Numbered from the stretch's first letter, positions 13,330 to 25,944 are shown. The stretch is 64,000 nt of DNA from Golubevia sp. BC0850 (GCA_012976225.1 JAAVVG010000002.1:434001-498000), one strand, 5' to 3'. Notes: generated by a model from the sequence alone, not told the origin. Numbers and translations are program-made.

Positions 13330-14659
13330 AAAATGTCGAGAGTAAGCGAAGAGAAAAAGGAAATACCTTCTGTCGACTGAAGGCGTGAATGAAGCAGCTC
13401 TAAAGGAATCCGAGAGACTCACCGTTCAACATGCCTACCTTAAAGAAGTCTTAGGTGGACATGTGGTATCTCCTTGGCTAATTCCTAAACTTTCAAGATT
13501 CGAGAAGATCATGGACATCGAATCTGGAAATGGAATGTGAGTAGACAACCAATAGAAGCTCAACTCACTTTATCGAAGCTTGGTTCGATCATATGTTCTC
13601 TGACTCGCGTTGGACTGCCTTTCTCTACTTCCCCGAAATATCAATGATTCTTTCAGATGGTCAGAAGAGCTCCAAGAGAACCAAATTCCATCTATTCCAG
13701 CCTCTTCAGTGACCCACGCTGTAGACCTCAGTGACCCGACTTTGCCTCTACCTTCATCTACAAACGCCTTTTTGACACACGACATCAATCAGCCTTTTTC
13801 ATCGGAAAGGTGCCTTTCTAAAGAGTTGAAAGGTCACGAACCAGAGCCAATTGGACTCCACGGGAGTTAAGACTTTGTCCACTCACGCTTGGTTAGTGTT
13901 AGGGGTTGAAACAGATCAGTGGGCCAACGTGATCACAAACATGGCTCAGCTTTTAAGTGAATAGATGAAAGATTGCCTGACAGTCGTTGTGTCCTCTGTG
14001 CGTTCAGGCTTAGACGCCAGCGAAGCACCTTCTGCGTCGCTTTCTGAATCCTGATTCGAGCTTCGATCTCATCATTCTCACCCCTTCACAGAGCCAGGAG
14101 GATTTCTTCAGCTCACAGGAGTAAATTCCATAACCTCACAACCTCAGAACTCTTTCTTCGCGTCTCCAGACCCGATTCTGCTAAAGATGAACCGCATCTT
14201 GGGCACAGTGGCGAAAGCTTTCAAGAAAGACTTTGCCATAGGAGGTCATCTGAGGGCCCACCTTGTAGAGGCAGGACTCAAAAATATTAAAACAGTAAGC
14301 AACGTGTTCCCAGTGGGAAAGATTGCAGAAGAGATGTTTGGATTTGACAAGTCGAACAACGGCGTAGCATGAGTTTTCTGTTTTGGCGACTCACTCTCTT
14401 CTCTGCTTAGATCTTTCTTTCCTGACATTAGGCTTCTCCTTCTCTCTCCTTCTCTCTTTCTTTTCTCTCTCAGGCACCAAACGGGAGCTATCCGATCGAT
14501 TAGGGGCCCTTTCCTCTCTCTAGGAGGTGACGCTTCCGCTCAGGTTCAGATCACTACTGAAGAGCAATTCGACGCTTTCCTGGCAGAATTCGAGATCTTT
14601 GTTCACGAAGTCGGAAACTTGACCACTTTTCACTCAAACCGTCGGGGAGAAGTGATGAG
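13330..14659 (+). pseudogene. Broken SAM-dependent methyltransferase gene
   Basis: Plus-strand pieces in the order of a fungal secondary-metabolism-type class I methyltransferase. About 13364-13537: KYLLSTEGVNEAALKESERL, HAYLKEVLGG, the usual N-terminal helix, then the start of motif I. After an intron ending at 13657 comes GIWSEEL, then DLSDPTLPLPSSTNAFLTHD, with the typical acidic and HDI-QPF motifs. Next are DFVHSRL (near 13871), VETDQWANVITNMAQLL, PGGFLQLTG (near 14099), DPILLKMNRILGTVAKAFKK and a C-terminal part to about 14659 (TTEEQFDAFLAEFE). A TAA stop lies just before DFVHSRL where the family has Tyr or Phe, and the frame changes just after that motif, too close together for an intron. 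The motif I glycines are also only partly kept. Function is therefore probably lost. The order of motifs makes the family call fairly good. Confidence 0.6.
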
Positions 14660-15028
14660 CTGTTAGTGAAGTATTTGTGAAGGAGAAAGGGAACTTGGAG
14701 ACAAGGGAATATGAGAACGATGAAACTGTCACTTTTTTCTTCCTGACTCTGCTTCGTCACAGGGTAATATTTACCTAATCTACCCCAGAGCTGATTCAAG
14801 AGAGAAACTGAGGAGGCGATACGGAAGCGGGAGCTACGGGCAAAGACACGCAAGTTCTTTTGTTCCGAACTTCATCTTGTTTCACTCTACCCTCGTGGCG
14901 TCTCCCATGTGTCACTTGCTCTCCTCTTTTTGGGGTTTCACACCAGTAGAGGCTGGAGGTTTCGAAAGAGAAACAAACTATCTTGACGTTTCAGAAATCG
15001 AAAGCGTGTTTACCAGAGAGCCACAGAA
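14660..15028. other. Convergent intergenic region
   Basis: Between the broken methyltransferase and the 3' end of the NmrA-like gene. No coding region, repeat or RNA gene can be supported. Confidence 0.35.
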
Positions 15029-16403
15029 CTAGCGAATCAGGAAGAAATCAGAGGCCATTTGCCTGAGAACAGTGGAGAGAATCGAAAATCTCATCGTTAG
15101 CAAGGATCCTGTGAAGCTCTTAACGAAAAGCCTCGAGGTTTACTCGAAGGAGTGAAACGAATCAAAATCGCAAAAGCTACTCACCGTCCCAAGTTTTATC
15201 CGTAACACAATCAATCATGAATTCTGCTAAATCCTCTCTTGAGGTGCACAAGAATTCAGCAGATGAGAATTGAGAAGAGGAGATAAGAAGAAGAGAGAAT
15301 CAGTCTGAGGTGTCAACTCTCATGACTTTAGGCTATAGGCAAGTGGCACCTGCCGTGATCCTCACCTGTAAAGAATGATCCCAACCTCACCACAGCTTTC
15401 TCCGGTTTTGGAGAAAGTTCCTGTACTGCTTCCAACGTGAGACGAGACTTTGACTCCCCGAAAAGAACTCTCCGGATTGGATCCTAAAAGAGGGATGCGA
15501 ACTAGCACTGTTGAGCCTTTCGAAGAGTTTTCTGAGAACTAAGCCGGCAAAGAACAACCAAGACAATCGAACGGGGAAAGGATGTGAGCGAAAGACAGAG
15601 TCGAAAGCGAGGAACGTCTGAGAAGAGAAGAAGTTCGAGAGCTTGTTTGGAACTCACAGCCTTTCCAATTCCAACGATCTCTTCGAAAGCAGGTCTAGCG
15701 CAGCCTTTGATGAAGCCGACCTGAAATTCAAAAGCGGAGGCAAGATGACACATATGGCTTAGGATAGGGTCTCAGTGCTCGAACGAAACGATGCTCGATT
15801 CAAGACTCGAGACTCACAGCAACGTTCCAGAGCACTCTTCTTTCGTCTCCTTTTTGCCATGCAGTAGGAGTTGCAATGGCGATGAACTTTTGATCCTTTT
15901 CCATCACTCTCAGAATCAATTTGTTACCATCTGCAATGGGAGTTTGACCTGAAGCAAAAGGTCCGGCACTCGAGAGTGAAATGCTGAAGCGAAGCAGAAA
16001 GAAAGAGGCGTCTTAGTCCTGATTTGAAGCTCTCTGTAACAGTTTGAGTTTATCAGATTCATCACTAACGTTGGTCCAAGAGTCGAAAGAATGGCGACAG
16101 AACCTAAAAGAAGGAACCGGAGTGTGTCAGCAGGGGATTACCTGTCCCTGAGAAACAATCACACAGCAGCTCTGATCTGGGACACTTACCTTGAATGGCT
16201 TCTTTGATCTTTTGTTCTTCGTCTAGATTTCCAACGACGACTTTGACCCTCTCTCCCTGTTTCAATTGCTCAGCTAATTTATGAGGCGAACGAAGGTAAA
16301 GAACTAGAGTGAAGCCTCTGTTTAAGGCTGCTAATGCGAGAGCTGTTCCACTTGGGCCTGTGGATCCAAAAATAGTAATTTGCTTTGATTGAGAAGGTGC
16401 CAT
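15029..16403 (-). CDS. NmrA-like NAD(P)-binding protein (3' part uncertain)
   Basis: Atypical short-chain dehydrogenase of the NmrA type: a Rossmann fold that binds NAD(P) and acts as an oxidoreductase or redox sensor. Clear exons are 16190-16403, 16070-16103, about 15826-15994 and about 15657-15719. The first begins MAPSQSKQITIFGSTGPSG with the GxxGxxG-type loop near residues 13-19, then ALALAALNRGFTLVLYLRS and VVVGNLDEEQKIKEAI, the usual helix and acidic strand. SVAILSTLGPT and ADGNKLILRVMEKDQKFIAI follow, as in the family. The 3' portion is less sure: an open stretch at about 15400-15610 lacks the usual TxxR motif, but REDLAEFMIDCVTD near 15190-15240 matches the family's C-terminal helix. 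My proposed stop at 15029 depends on a weakly supported last intron. The gene borders the decay zone, so its 3' end may also be damaged. Confidence 0.6.
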
Positions 16404-16658
16404 GGTGTGAGGGATGAGGGAGGGAGGTGGAAGTTGCAGTTGCAGTTGCAGGGGAATTAGACTGGGTTAAAGATGAGGAAGAGAGGACTCAAGATTTGAG
16501 TGTTGATCCAGCTCTGAAAGTCTTTTGAAAATCTGTCTTTGAATCCCCGGAACAGCTGAAAAGATGGACTTCGATGTGTGGTTCCGGGAAAGTCGACTTC
16601 GAATTACGTACACAAGATGTTGTTCTCTTTGTCTCCCCACCACTTCCCCTTTCGAGCA

Positions 16659-18476
16659 ATGGTCAGCGCAGACATTTCTCTGTTAGCCTCTTATGGTCTT
16701 TGGGCAGTTTTACCGAATCTGTTAACTCAATCCCTTTTGAGCTTCTGTTATTCACAGAAACTTCTATCAAGACCAACCAGCCAACATTTAGCTTCTCTCC
16801 ATTCAACCTACGCAAGAACTTTTATCGTCTTATCCTACTTCATCTACCAAGTTTACAATGCCGTTCAATCTTTAGAACCAAACCATTTCCAAGTTCTAAG
16901 CTTACAGCTGGATCATACAGATGAAGAATCAGTCAAGAGCTCTTTCAGGAAGCTGGCAAAAATCTATCATCCTGACAAGGTTGGTTCTTCAGTTGATAGC
17001 GAATCTCTTTTCATCAAGTTTAGAGCTGCCAGGGATGTACTTAGTGATCCAGTTATAAGGTTCGCTTATGAGAGGTGAGTAGTCTTGAATAGGGGTAGAC
17101 AGGAGGTTGAGAACGACAGCTGGATTGAGGTTGAGGTAGTAGCGGCTTGGAGAGATGAATGCAGAGCTGGAGCAACCTGGTCCAGGGTGGTCACCACTTT
17201 AATAGCAGGAAAGAGAGAAAGAACTGGTTTACTGTCTTTTGGCGTGAACTAGAGGAGGTATACTGATCAAAGTTTTGCTTTTGTCTATGCTCCAGGTTTG
17301 GACCTTCAATCACAAGTTGGAAGAATTCCGTCACATTGAGAGAATATATGTCTCAAGGTTTGACTGACTGGGCTATGCAACATGCTATCACCTCTGCATT
17401 TTACGCTTCAGTCATGTGGTTCAATGGTAATCTGAGATTCAACTTTGTAAGTCTCGACGAGGAGACATAAATCACAAAAGCCTCTCTACTGACCTTGACT
17501 TCTTCTGGAATCTTTCTCAAACCTCTTTTCTTAATCTTTTCTTTCTTTCAGTGGAGAGATTCATGCTTCCTAATGGTCTTAACGATCGAACTGCACCTCT
17601 TAACACTACCCTACAGACCAACGATTCTCTCTATCCTCTTCCCAAACTTCACTCCTTATGAAATCACTCATTTACTTTCAAAACTTTACGTCTCTGCTTC
17701 TATGGCTACAAATCACCTCAGTCAATGCTTTCAAACTCTAGGTCAATTGCTCTCTTCTCAAGGAGACGGTCAAAACCAAAATCGAGGTCCTAATCCTGTT
17801 CCCTTGGACGAACCTTCCAAGCTTAAAGACGCTGAACTCATCATAGAAGCTTTGGAGAAGAGAATTGAGAGGGTGGAGAAGTTGAGTTTGGCTGTGAAGG
17901 AAGAGAGTCGGCGAGTTTTGAAGAATGAGTGAGTTGACCGCATCTGCAGAGCTACTCCTAAAATCCGTCAAGGCTTAACCCTTGGAAGTTCTGGAGGTGA
18001 ACAAGCTCTTTCCCTAATTGACTGTAGGCGCTGACAGACTCTTCCTTCGGACCACGCTTCTCTCCAGAATTGACGAATTCATCACGTCAAGCCCCTCTGG
18101 TGGTTCGAGCTCGGAAGCCTTGAAGGAGAAATGGGCTTCAAGCGTCAGTTCAGAGATTTATCGCCAACACCTCTCTGGAATCCCTGCGATACAAGCTCAG
18201 ATGGTTAAGGAGGCATTGAAGAACAGACAGGAAGAGGGAGAGGCGAAGGCTCCGACGTCAGCTTCAAACGCTGGCATAGAGACAGAGAAGGGAGCTGGTG
18301 CGGCGGAAGAGGGTACAAACGATGAATCGAGTAGAAGCAGCTCTAAGGACGGTGATGGGTCGGAAAAGTGGGTGGAAGTGAAAGAACCGAAAGAGATCTT
18401 GATGGGAGAGAAGAAGGAAGAGGAATTGAGTCAGGCTAGAGAAAGAGTAGGGTTTGTGGACGAGAAAGACACTTGA
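16659..18476 (+). CDS. Membrane-anchored J-domain (DnaJ) co-chaperone
   Basis: J-proteins stimulate Hsp70 ATPase; this one is probably in the ER or another internal membrane. Exons 16659-17074, 17296-17446, 17552-17928 and 18038-18476 join in frame to 460 residues. The N-terminus is hydrophobic (LLASYGLWAVLPNLLTQSLL), a second segment FIVLSYFIYQVYNAV precedes the J domain, and the J domain has SSFRKLAKIYHPDKVG with the catalytic HPD at about residues 104-106. After it come FGPSITSWKNS, and hydrophobic stretches AMQHAITSAFYASVMWF and CFLMVLTIELHLLTLPY. The tail has a charged coiled-coil-like segment (ALEKRIERVEKLSLAVKEE) and an acidic end. I chose the ATG at 16659 because the family usually starts shortly before the first hydrophobic segment; an upstream in-frame ATG at 16578 is possible. 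The last acceptor is the CAG ending at 18037; the nearer TAG breaks the frame. Confidence 0.82.
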
Positions 18477-18657
18477 ATTACAAAGTTGTATAGAAGACCA
18501 AGTGTTTAAGATAGTGAATGTGACCAGCTGACCAGATGATAAAAAGTGACCTTATCATGTCAGTGCGGTGGAGAAATGAGATAGAGGTCCCTCACTCTCA
18601 ACACTTTCATACCTTCACCAACTTCAATGCTGGGCGATTGAGTCAGAATATCAGAGA

Positions 18658-21600
18658 ATGAATTCTAACTCGGTCTACTCGAGCTCTAACTCGAATCCAA
18701 ATCTCAGATCACTTAAATCACCAGGTCCTAGGCGAATAAGTTACACTCTTCCACTCCCTTCAAAGTCGTCAGCTAAATGGTTCTCTCTGCCATCCTTGGA
18801 CATTAAAAGACCTAGAAGATCAAGTCCTCTACTGATAGAAGCTCCCAATCCTCCCTCGACTCACCAAAGCAAGGTTCAATTCCATCCATCCAATCCTTAC
18901 TCGGCTTCAAGAAGGCAGCAATCAAGCACATCTCCCTCTCATCCCAAGCATACTCTTGCAGTCACTTGTCTAGCAGCTGATTCAAGTACCTGTATCTCTG
19001 GATATGGGAAGAATGGGAAGAGCCCAGAGGGGATTCTCTATACTGGTGGAAGAGACGGTCTGGTATCTAGCTGGGAATTGGGTCTCAAGATGAGAAAGAG
19101 GAAGACAAGGAATCAGGTGAATCAAAACAATTGGGAGACTTCAACTCAAGATGCTGAATCTATTCAGGTGGACATCGATGGTGCAGCTAGGGGGGTTGAA
19201 GGTGGGGAGGAGGAGGAGGAGGATCTCGATCTACCTCTAGAAGTGAGATGGGAGGTGGATCCGTCAGAGGATAGAAGTCCTAAATCTACATTCAGGCAAT
19301 GCGTCCAGACTCATACGGACTGGGTGAATGATCTTCTATTAGTAAACCAGAATCAAACTCGTGAGTATAGAGCAAGAGAGCAACCTGCCTTGGATCGACT
19401 TTGACCCAGCTCTCCCCCTCTGCCCTTTCCTCTCAGTCATCTCTGCGTCTTCCGATCACACCGTCAAGCTTTGGAATCCTCACGATGCATCTTCAGCCTT
19501 GGCTCCTCACTCTTTGGGATCTCACAAGGATTACGTCAAATGCCTATCTCATGCTAGAGAAGCGGAAACAATAGCTAGTGGAGGATTCGATCAAGTTATC
19601 AAGCTGTGGGATATCAAGGAGCTCAGAGACTTCCCTACTTTGACTATTCCATCTTCCGAAGTCAAGGCTTCAGTCTACGCCCTATCCATCAATCCTTCAG
19701 GAACGGTCATCGCTGCAGGAACCCCAGAGAAAGTCGTCAAGGTATTCGATCCACGAAGCGGCAAGAACATCTCTAATCTGATAGGACACACTGACAACAT
19801 CAGATCAGTTCTAGTCAGCGATGATGGAAGGCATCTTCTATCGGCATCTTCGGATTCGACAGTCCGGCTCTGGAGTCTGGGAGAGCAGAGATGCCTTCAC
19901 ACCTTCACTCATCACAACTCTTCTGTTTGGAGTCTGACGTCGAACGACCCAGGTGAGTATTCCTTCACCTATCAACATTTATCAGACAACAGGAAAAGGA
20001 AAGACTGATTGTTCCTCATTTTACCCGTTGGCCCTCCCTCCCTCTCTCTCTCTCTCTCTCTAGATCTGGATGTGTTCTACTCGGGAGACAAGGACGGCAT
20101 CATTTGCAAAGTGGACTGGGAAAGGTGCTCGGAAGTCGCAGAAGGAGAATGTGTGGTGCTGGCAAGAGATGGAGGTCCAGATCGAGACGACACTGATTCC
20201 GACTCTCAAGCTTCTTACCTATCAAACGGAAGAGGCAACAGAGGAGTTCATAAGATCGTTGCTCTAGATGATTCTTACGTCTGGGCTACAACCGGGAGCT
20301 CTGATGTCAACCGATGGAAGGACGTCCGACCTCGTTCAGAGAGGGAGTCTCTCTATCCGATCGGAAGTCATGTCTCCAAGACTGCTGGTACGCTTCAGCA
20401 AGTCTCGAGCTCTCTCCAAAAGAGCAAGTCCCAACCTCCTCAAACGGATCACTCACAATTCTCTTCCGCCACCGATTCTCCTACATCTGGTACTTCAACT
20501 CCAGTCCGATCCAAGCCCTCTCCTCTACATCAGGAAAGAGTGGAGAACCCTCGAGCTCAACTCTTCGGAATTCCTTTCGATAGCCTGGTCTGCCTCTCGC
20601 CTCCCAACGACCCCTACGAAGTTGGAGTCGGAAGCGCAAGCGTCATGAGCGTAAATCTGAGCTTCAAAGGAGGGATCTCATCAGTGGGAGATTCGTCTCA
20701 ACTTCCTATTCCAGCAAACAGTTGGAGATCTCCAGTCCCAGGTCGACCATCCTTCGATCAAAGGATGAGCTCGGGGAACGCTGCTTCTCCTCTGTCAGCA
20801 ATCTCTCCTTCAACCTCCGGCCACCTTCGACCTTCCAGCATTCGCTCTGCCAGTATCAAATTCGCTCCAGTGGGATTAGAGTCGTCTTCTCCAAGAGAGG
20901 ATTGGGGTATGGTCCACGATCGACAGAGTATGGACGTCGGTGAACCTCTACTGGCTATTCAGGACGATGATGACGACGATCTATCAGAAGATGGACCAGC
21001 TTACGAAGCTAGACTAGCTTACGAGGATCGAGACCTCGCTGAAGACGCTCAACCACTTCGAAAATATCCAGACGAGACCATCAAGGGAAGCCATGGCTTG
21101 ATTCGCTCTACGATGCTCAACGACAGGAGACATGTTCTCACGATCGACACTTCTGGAAAGGTTTCGCTATGGGACATCATAGCTGGAAATTGCCTCGGTC
21201 ATTTCGTTCAGCAAGAGATCCAAGAGACCATCGAGGAACTTTCGAAAGGAGAGCTCGATCGGGAAGGGAACAGCAATGCTGCTAGATTCACACCTGGAGA
21301 AGTACTGGAGCTCGTCAAGGAGAGAATCGAATGCGAAGGAAGCACTCAGACCTGGTGTTCGATCGACACTCGATCCGGTGCTTTGAGCGTTCATCTTGAG
21401 GAGCAGCGGATCTTCGACTGTGAGGTCTATTTGGACGAGTGCAGCAGTATCGTGGGAACTGATCTAATGAAGGAGGATCAAAGAGGTAGGTCTTCTCGTC
21501 TGCGTTGGCGTGCTTGCTGTGAGCCACTACTGACCTCTTCTTTCTGGTTTTTCGTTCTTTCCTCCTCCTGCTCTTACAGTCAACGTTGGAAAGTGGGTTC

Positions 21601-23107
21601 TTCGACAGCTTCTAGATGGCTTTGTTCGAACCGAGCAACTCCTTCGACCGGGAAAATTAGCTCCTGGACAACTTGCTATCGAAAACCCTCAGCTCAACAC
21701 CAATCAAAGTCGTCCACTTCAGCTAGAGATAGGGAACCCTTCAACTTCTGGGAACTCTGCCGAGCAACTCTCACCTACTCAACCGCTTCACACTCCGGGC
21801 GCGACAATTGGATTGGCTTCTCCAGCTAGAAACGCTGCTCTGGCCCCCATTGGCTCCTCTCCGTTGACTCCATCTGGTGAGAGAGGCTTAGGATCTCTGT
21901 TCGGGATGACTTCTCAGCTTTCTGGGGAAGCAAAGAAGGAACAGAAAGATCAAGCCCCCGATTACTTCTCTTCGAAAGAAGCTGATTCTTCAAACTCTGC
22001 CGAACCAGCTACTCCTTCAACACCTTCCGCTGCAACTGGACTGATGGGACGCCTCAGATTTGGTCTCAAAAGCCCCAGAGCTGAGAAGGCTCTTGCGGTT
22101 GAGAAACCAGTTGAGAAGGCTCTCGAAAAAGTGGACTCTCAGAACGAGGTGAGTCTGCTTCTCGTGATGATCCCGCTACCTGTTTCAACTTCTGATTTCT
22201 TCTTTTCCGTTTCCCCTTTCCCCTGGCTTGTCATAATTTGCAGGAATCTCCTTATGCTGCCTCTCTTCGCGAGCTCTTCTCCAAGAACCTCTCGCCTCCT
22301 TCTGAGAACGATGCTCCTCCCATCCCTTTCTCTCCTTCCATCTCGATCGTCGTCTCTGAATCAAGCCCCGACGCATCTACTTGGGAGGTGATCTATCGAG
22401 GTTTGGTCAGGACTCTATCTTTGGACGTAGCAGCTCTTGAGCTTTGTGCCCCTCTCTTCGCTCTAGACTTTGTTCTCACGAATAACATTACTGGAATGAA
22501 GGAGATGCCTAAGCTGAGCTTCGTCTTGAGCCCTTGCTCCACCTCAGAAACGGAAGGAGGTGCGGAAGGTCAAGACAACTTCGAGATCATGAAGGAACTG
22601 CCAAGTGGAAATGCAAGATTGACTGCCACTCGTCTCTTGAGGATGAAGAAAGTCTCTTCTTACGTATCCGAAAAGCTAGGCTTCTCGGTCCCCAAGTCAA
22701 GAAATAACTCCATCGCTGGAAGCAGAAGGTCATCAGCCGACGCTAACGCTCTTGGAAACGCTCACGGCAGCGGTTTGAGCATGACAGCTTTAGCTGCCAA
22801 AGCTGCGACAGAGAAAGTCAACTCAAGCCTCTCTAGCTCTCCGAACGGCATAGCTCCCTCCAATGCTTCCACTTCTTCCTCCACATCAAATCCAATCTCC
22901 CTCCGTTCTCACTACGTCTCTCTTATGGCTCAAGGAGTGATCCAGCCTCACGAGTGCATCGAGATCCTCGTTTCCGGCAAGGTCTTGCCTTCTGATGCTA
23001 CATTAGCTCAATGTCAAAGATTCTGGTGGAAGACTCCTGAAGATATCAAGTTGGAATACAGATGGAAAAGACGCCTCGACGTGGAGATGGGAGAGGAGGA
23101 GGGATGA
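18658..23107 (+). CDS. WDR48: WDR48/UAF1-like WD40 protein, deubiquitinase cofactor
   Basis: UAF1/WDR48 (Bun107 in fission yeast) binds and activates ubiquitin-specific proteases such as the USP1/USP12 family. Five exons (18658-19360, 19437-19952, 20064-21485, 21580-22148, 22244-23107) join in frame to about 1357 residues, long for the family because of Ser/Pro-rich inserts. An N-terminal disordered tail precedes WD repeats: [90 protein letters not shown], and later [14 protein letters not shown]. The C-terminus has the family's ubiquitin-like region: [20 protein letters not shown], then [19 protein letters not shown] and [18 protein letters not shown]. That end separates it from other WD40 proteins. 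The third exon's acceptor sits in a long CT repeat (20041-20063). The gene converges with CTU2, with stops about 186 bases apart. Confidence 0.88.
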
Positions 23108-23293
23108 GAAGGAGGTTAGGTTGTCAAGACATGGGCTGCAAAAAGCGAGCTAGATCTTTGTTGTATTCTTTCATCTGCCTGTAATTCACATTCACCTATT
23201 GATCAGGTTCAATTTCAGACATTCCATGCGAGAATTGGAAATGAAGATGTATTGAATGATAAGAACTCGAATAAAGAAATACAAAATGAGAAT

Positions 23294-25944
23294 TTACCAC
23301 TCCCCCAGCTTGTCCACTCCTCGAGGCTGATTTCCCTCGTTCGACTCTCCCTCGCCCTTCTTTCTGAAACCCATCAGCTTGTTGCCTTTCATCTGCTCTC
23401 GTATCCTCTTCTCGATCCCACTCGCCTCGACTGGCGCCTCTTCTGCCTTCTCCACCTCGTCTCCTTCCAACAAATACTCCCCGACTTGATTCCTCATTTC
23501 CGACTGCTCTACTTTCCTGGGGGCACTCCTCTTCTCCCTTCCTGTTGCTCTTGGTTTCGAAATCGAGTCCGAAGCTTCGTCTAGCCCTTCCCCTGTCGCT
23601 TCCCAAGATCCGTTCTGATAGGCGGAAGCAGCCTCCTCCGATGAGAGCTCGATTTCATCAACACCATTTGAGAGAGCTTTCGTATCCAAGGTTGCTTCTT
23701 CCAGTCGCTTCTTGGCAGCAGAGAGGACGTACGGTGGCAGTGGCATTAGAGATTGAGCCCCACCTGTCGAAGATGGATTTGAAGGTTCGGGCACGTCCAG
23801 AACTAAGATGCAGGAATAGCAAAGTAGTTCGGAGAGATTGATTTCGTCTGTTGTTGCTTCTTCCTTTCGAGTCACCAGCTTTACTTCTGCATCCGCGTCC
23901 TTCTTCAGATCCTTCCTAGTCAGAATACTCCTTCGTTCTTTCCAACCATGAGCTCCCTTCTCAGCTGGCCCGTCACAGAGCGGGCAAGAGTGATCTCCGT
24001 CCCAGACTGGCAGAGCGTAAGCTGTCCTAACGCTTTGCTGAAGGCGGTTTCCCACAGTCTTGAGAAATTGTGAAGAGGCTTTGGAAATCGGCTTGGAGGT
24101 GGGGGTAGGCTTGGAAGTCGGGGAATCCGACCAGAAATCACCGGCTACGAGCTTGGAGCCTGTTCTTGAGATAGTCGACACTGTTGAGGGTACCCCAGCC
24201 TCGAGAGAAAGAATGAAGGCTGCGAGACAAGACGACATTGGAGAAGAGGAAGACGATTGGTTAGCAGAGATGGGGGAGAAATGCCTCTTGGAAAACTTCT
24301 GCAACCTCAAAAAGCTACAACTCCATCGAAATGACTCACATTCTGTCAGTCTCTGTATACTTCTCTTCTCATCCCTTCCCTTGGCCTTCTCATCTCCAAC
24401 AGAGTACGTAGCGCTCAGATCTGTCTTCAAGCAGCCTTCAATTTCATTCAATTGAGCATAATAAGTCAACTCTTTATCAATGCTATCCCTGAAAGGATAA
24501 AGCACTAGTATCCCATTTCTCCAGCCTTCTTTTCTTCCCACGACTGACCATTGACCTCCTCCACCGGAAGAGACTCGCGAGAAGAACTCGATGGCTGATC
24601 GAGTTGAGGAGGATCCGAGTAGAAGGCAAGTTGAAGAGTGTGCATGGGAGATGAGTTGAAGAAGGTGTGATGTGAGGAGTGGTAGAAGCGTTGAAAGTCG
24701 AGTCAAAGCTGAAGGCGAAGGTGAAAGAGGAGGTGCGGTTGGGAGATCTGAGGTCTGAGAACCAGAGATTTTGTGGAAGAGTGAAAGTAAGGAGGAGATT
24801 CCAGAGGAAGACGCTGACAGCTCCGAAAGAAGGTGACGGGGAGCTGAGAAGAGAGAGTAGGAATCAGAAAAAAATGGATCAGCGAATTGAAATGGGCGAG
24901 TGAGCAGAGAAGTAACTAGGAAGATTTTCGAAATGCCTGCCTCTCTTCGCTGATAATCACTGGAATGCTCTGCCCCGCATTGAACGAGCTCAGCCGATGT
25001 TCCTTTCCTTAATCCGATCATCTCTTTCTCTATCTGATCCCATTCGAAGACCTCCTCTTCGTCATCCATGCCAACTTTCCATCCCTTCATTTGCTTGTTC
25101 AAGTCATCGTCCTTGAGGAAAGAGTCTTCGAGCTTGAGGGGTACGAATTGAATGGTAGGACGTAAATGAGCTTCCATGGTAGAGTATATGTTCAAAGGAT
25201 TGTAGAGTTCTGAGAGGAGGGCTGAGTGCATGGCTGACAGGGAAGAGGTTGACTTGGAACGGGAAAAGGGAGATGAAATCCAGGTCAGTCGAACATACGC
25301 CTCCCTTCGAGCCTGGTTCAAAAGCTTGTGATATTCATCCTCTCAATCTGGCAGCGAGTGATAGCAGCTCCAAGGGCTTCTCGACTTTCCTCCCACTGCA
25401 CCTTGCCACTTCTCTCTCTCTCTCTCTTCCAATTCGATCTACTCACCCCTGGTATGACAGAGCTCTCATCCACACAAGCAACCACGATTTTAGCTAACCT
25501 CGGTTCTTTAGGTCTCTTGGACCCATTCTCTCTCAGATTCTTCTTCTTAGTCTTCTTTTTAGAATCTGACTCATGTTCTCCCTCGAGTTCTTCCTCTGCT
25601 GCTTCAGGCTGAGTCTGGATTGTACTCGATTCGAATTCGTTTCCAACTTGAACTCCATAGCAGAAGTGTCTGATAGCCAATCTGAGCATGATTCTAGAAG
25701 CCAGTCCACCTGAGAAAGCTATTGTGATGGTTGGTAAGATGCTCTCTGGCTCTTTCCCTTTGGTTCTTGCCATCTCTGAAGCCCAATAGCCAGTAGCAGC
25801 TCCTCTGGCCAAATCGAAAGCAGTCTTTGGTCTGAGTTCTACTATCTTGCAAAGGCATTCGGCACAGAAAGCTACGTTTCTGATCTTGAAAGCGGAAGGC
25901 TGATTATGGCATCTTGTACAGAGAGGTCTAGATGAGACAGCCAT
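23294..25944 (-). CDS. CTU2: Cytoplasmic tRNA 2-thiolation protein 2
   Basis: Ctu2/Ncs2 works with Ctu1/Ncs6 to put the 2-thio group on wobble uridine of Lys, Glu and Gln tRNAs in the cytosol. Two exons, 25447-25944 and 23294-25339, join in frame (VIPG to DEYHKLLNQARREAY) to about 847 residues. The N-terminus has the zinc-binding CTRCHNQPSAFKIRNVAFC with a following AECLCK. TITIAFSGGLASRIMLRL corresponds to the degenerate PP-loop. KIVVACVDESSVIPG follows. The C-terminal part has CPLCDGPAEKGAHGWKERR, then LLCYSCILVLDVPEP, and VGEYLLEGDE, all family hallmarks. It is much longer than the usual 450-550 residues, with Ser-rich and charged inserts. A weak GTGAGT...CAG stretch near 24310-24350 is not used, since removing it breaks the frame. 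It shares a 97-base promoter with TTI2. Confidence 0.9.

Noticed and set aside
17929-18027. TAG acceptor at 18025-18027 for the last J-protein exon
   Set aside because: It gives a stop right after the junction; the CAG ending at 18037 keeps frame with the preceding GA| donor.
20041-20063. A CT microsatellite
   Set aside because: It is the pyrimidine tract of a WDR48 intron acceptor, not a separate element.
24306-24350. Possible intron in CTU2 with a GTGAGT donor and TTGCAG acceptor
   Set aside because: Its length is not a multiple of three and removing it creates an immediate stop, while the unspliced frame is open.
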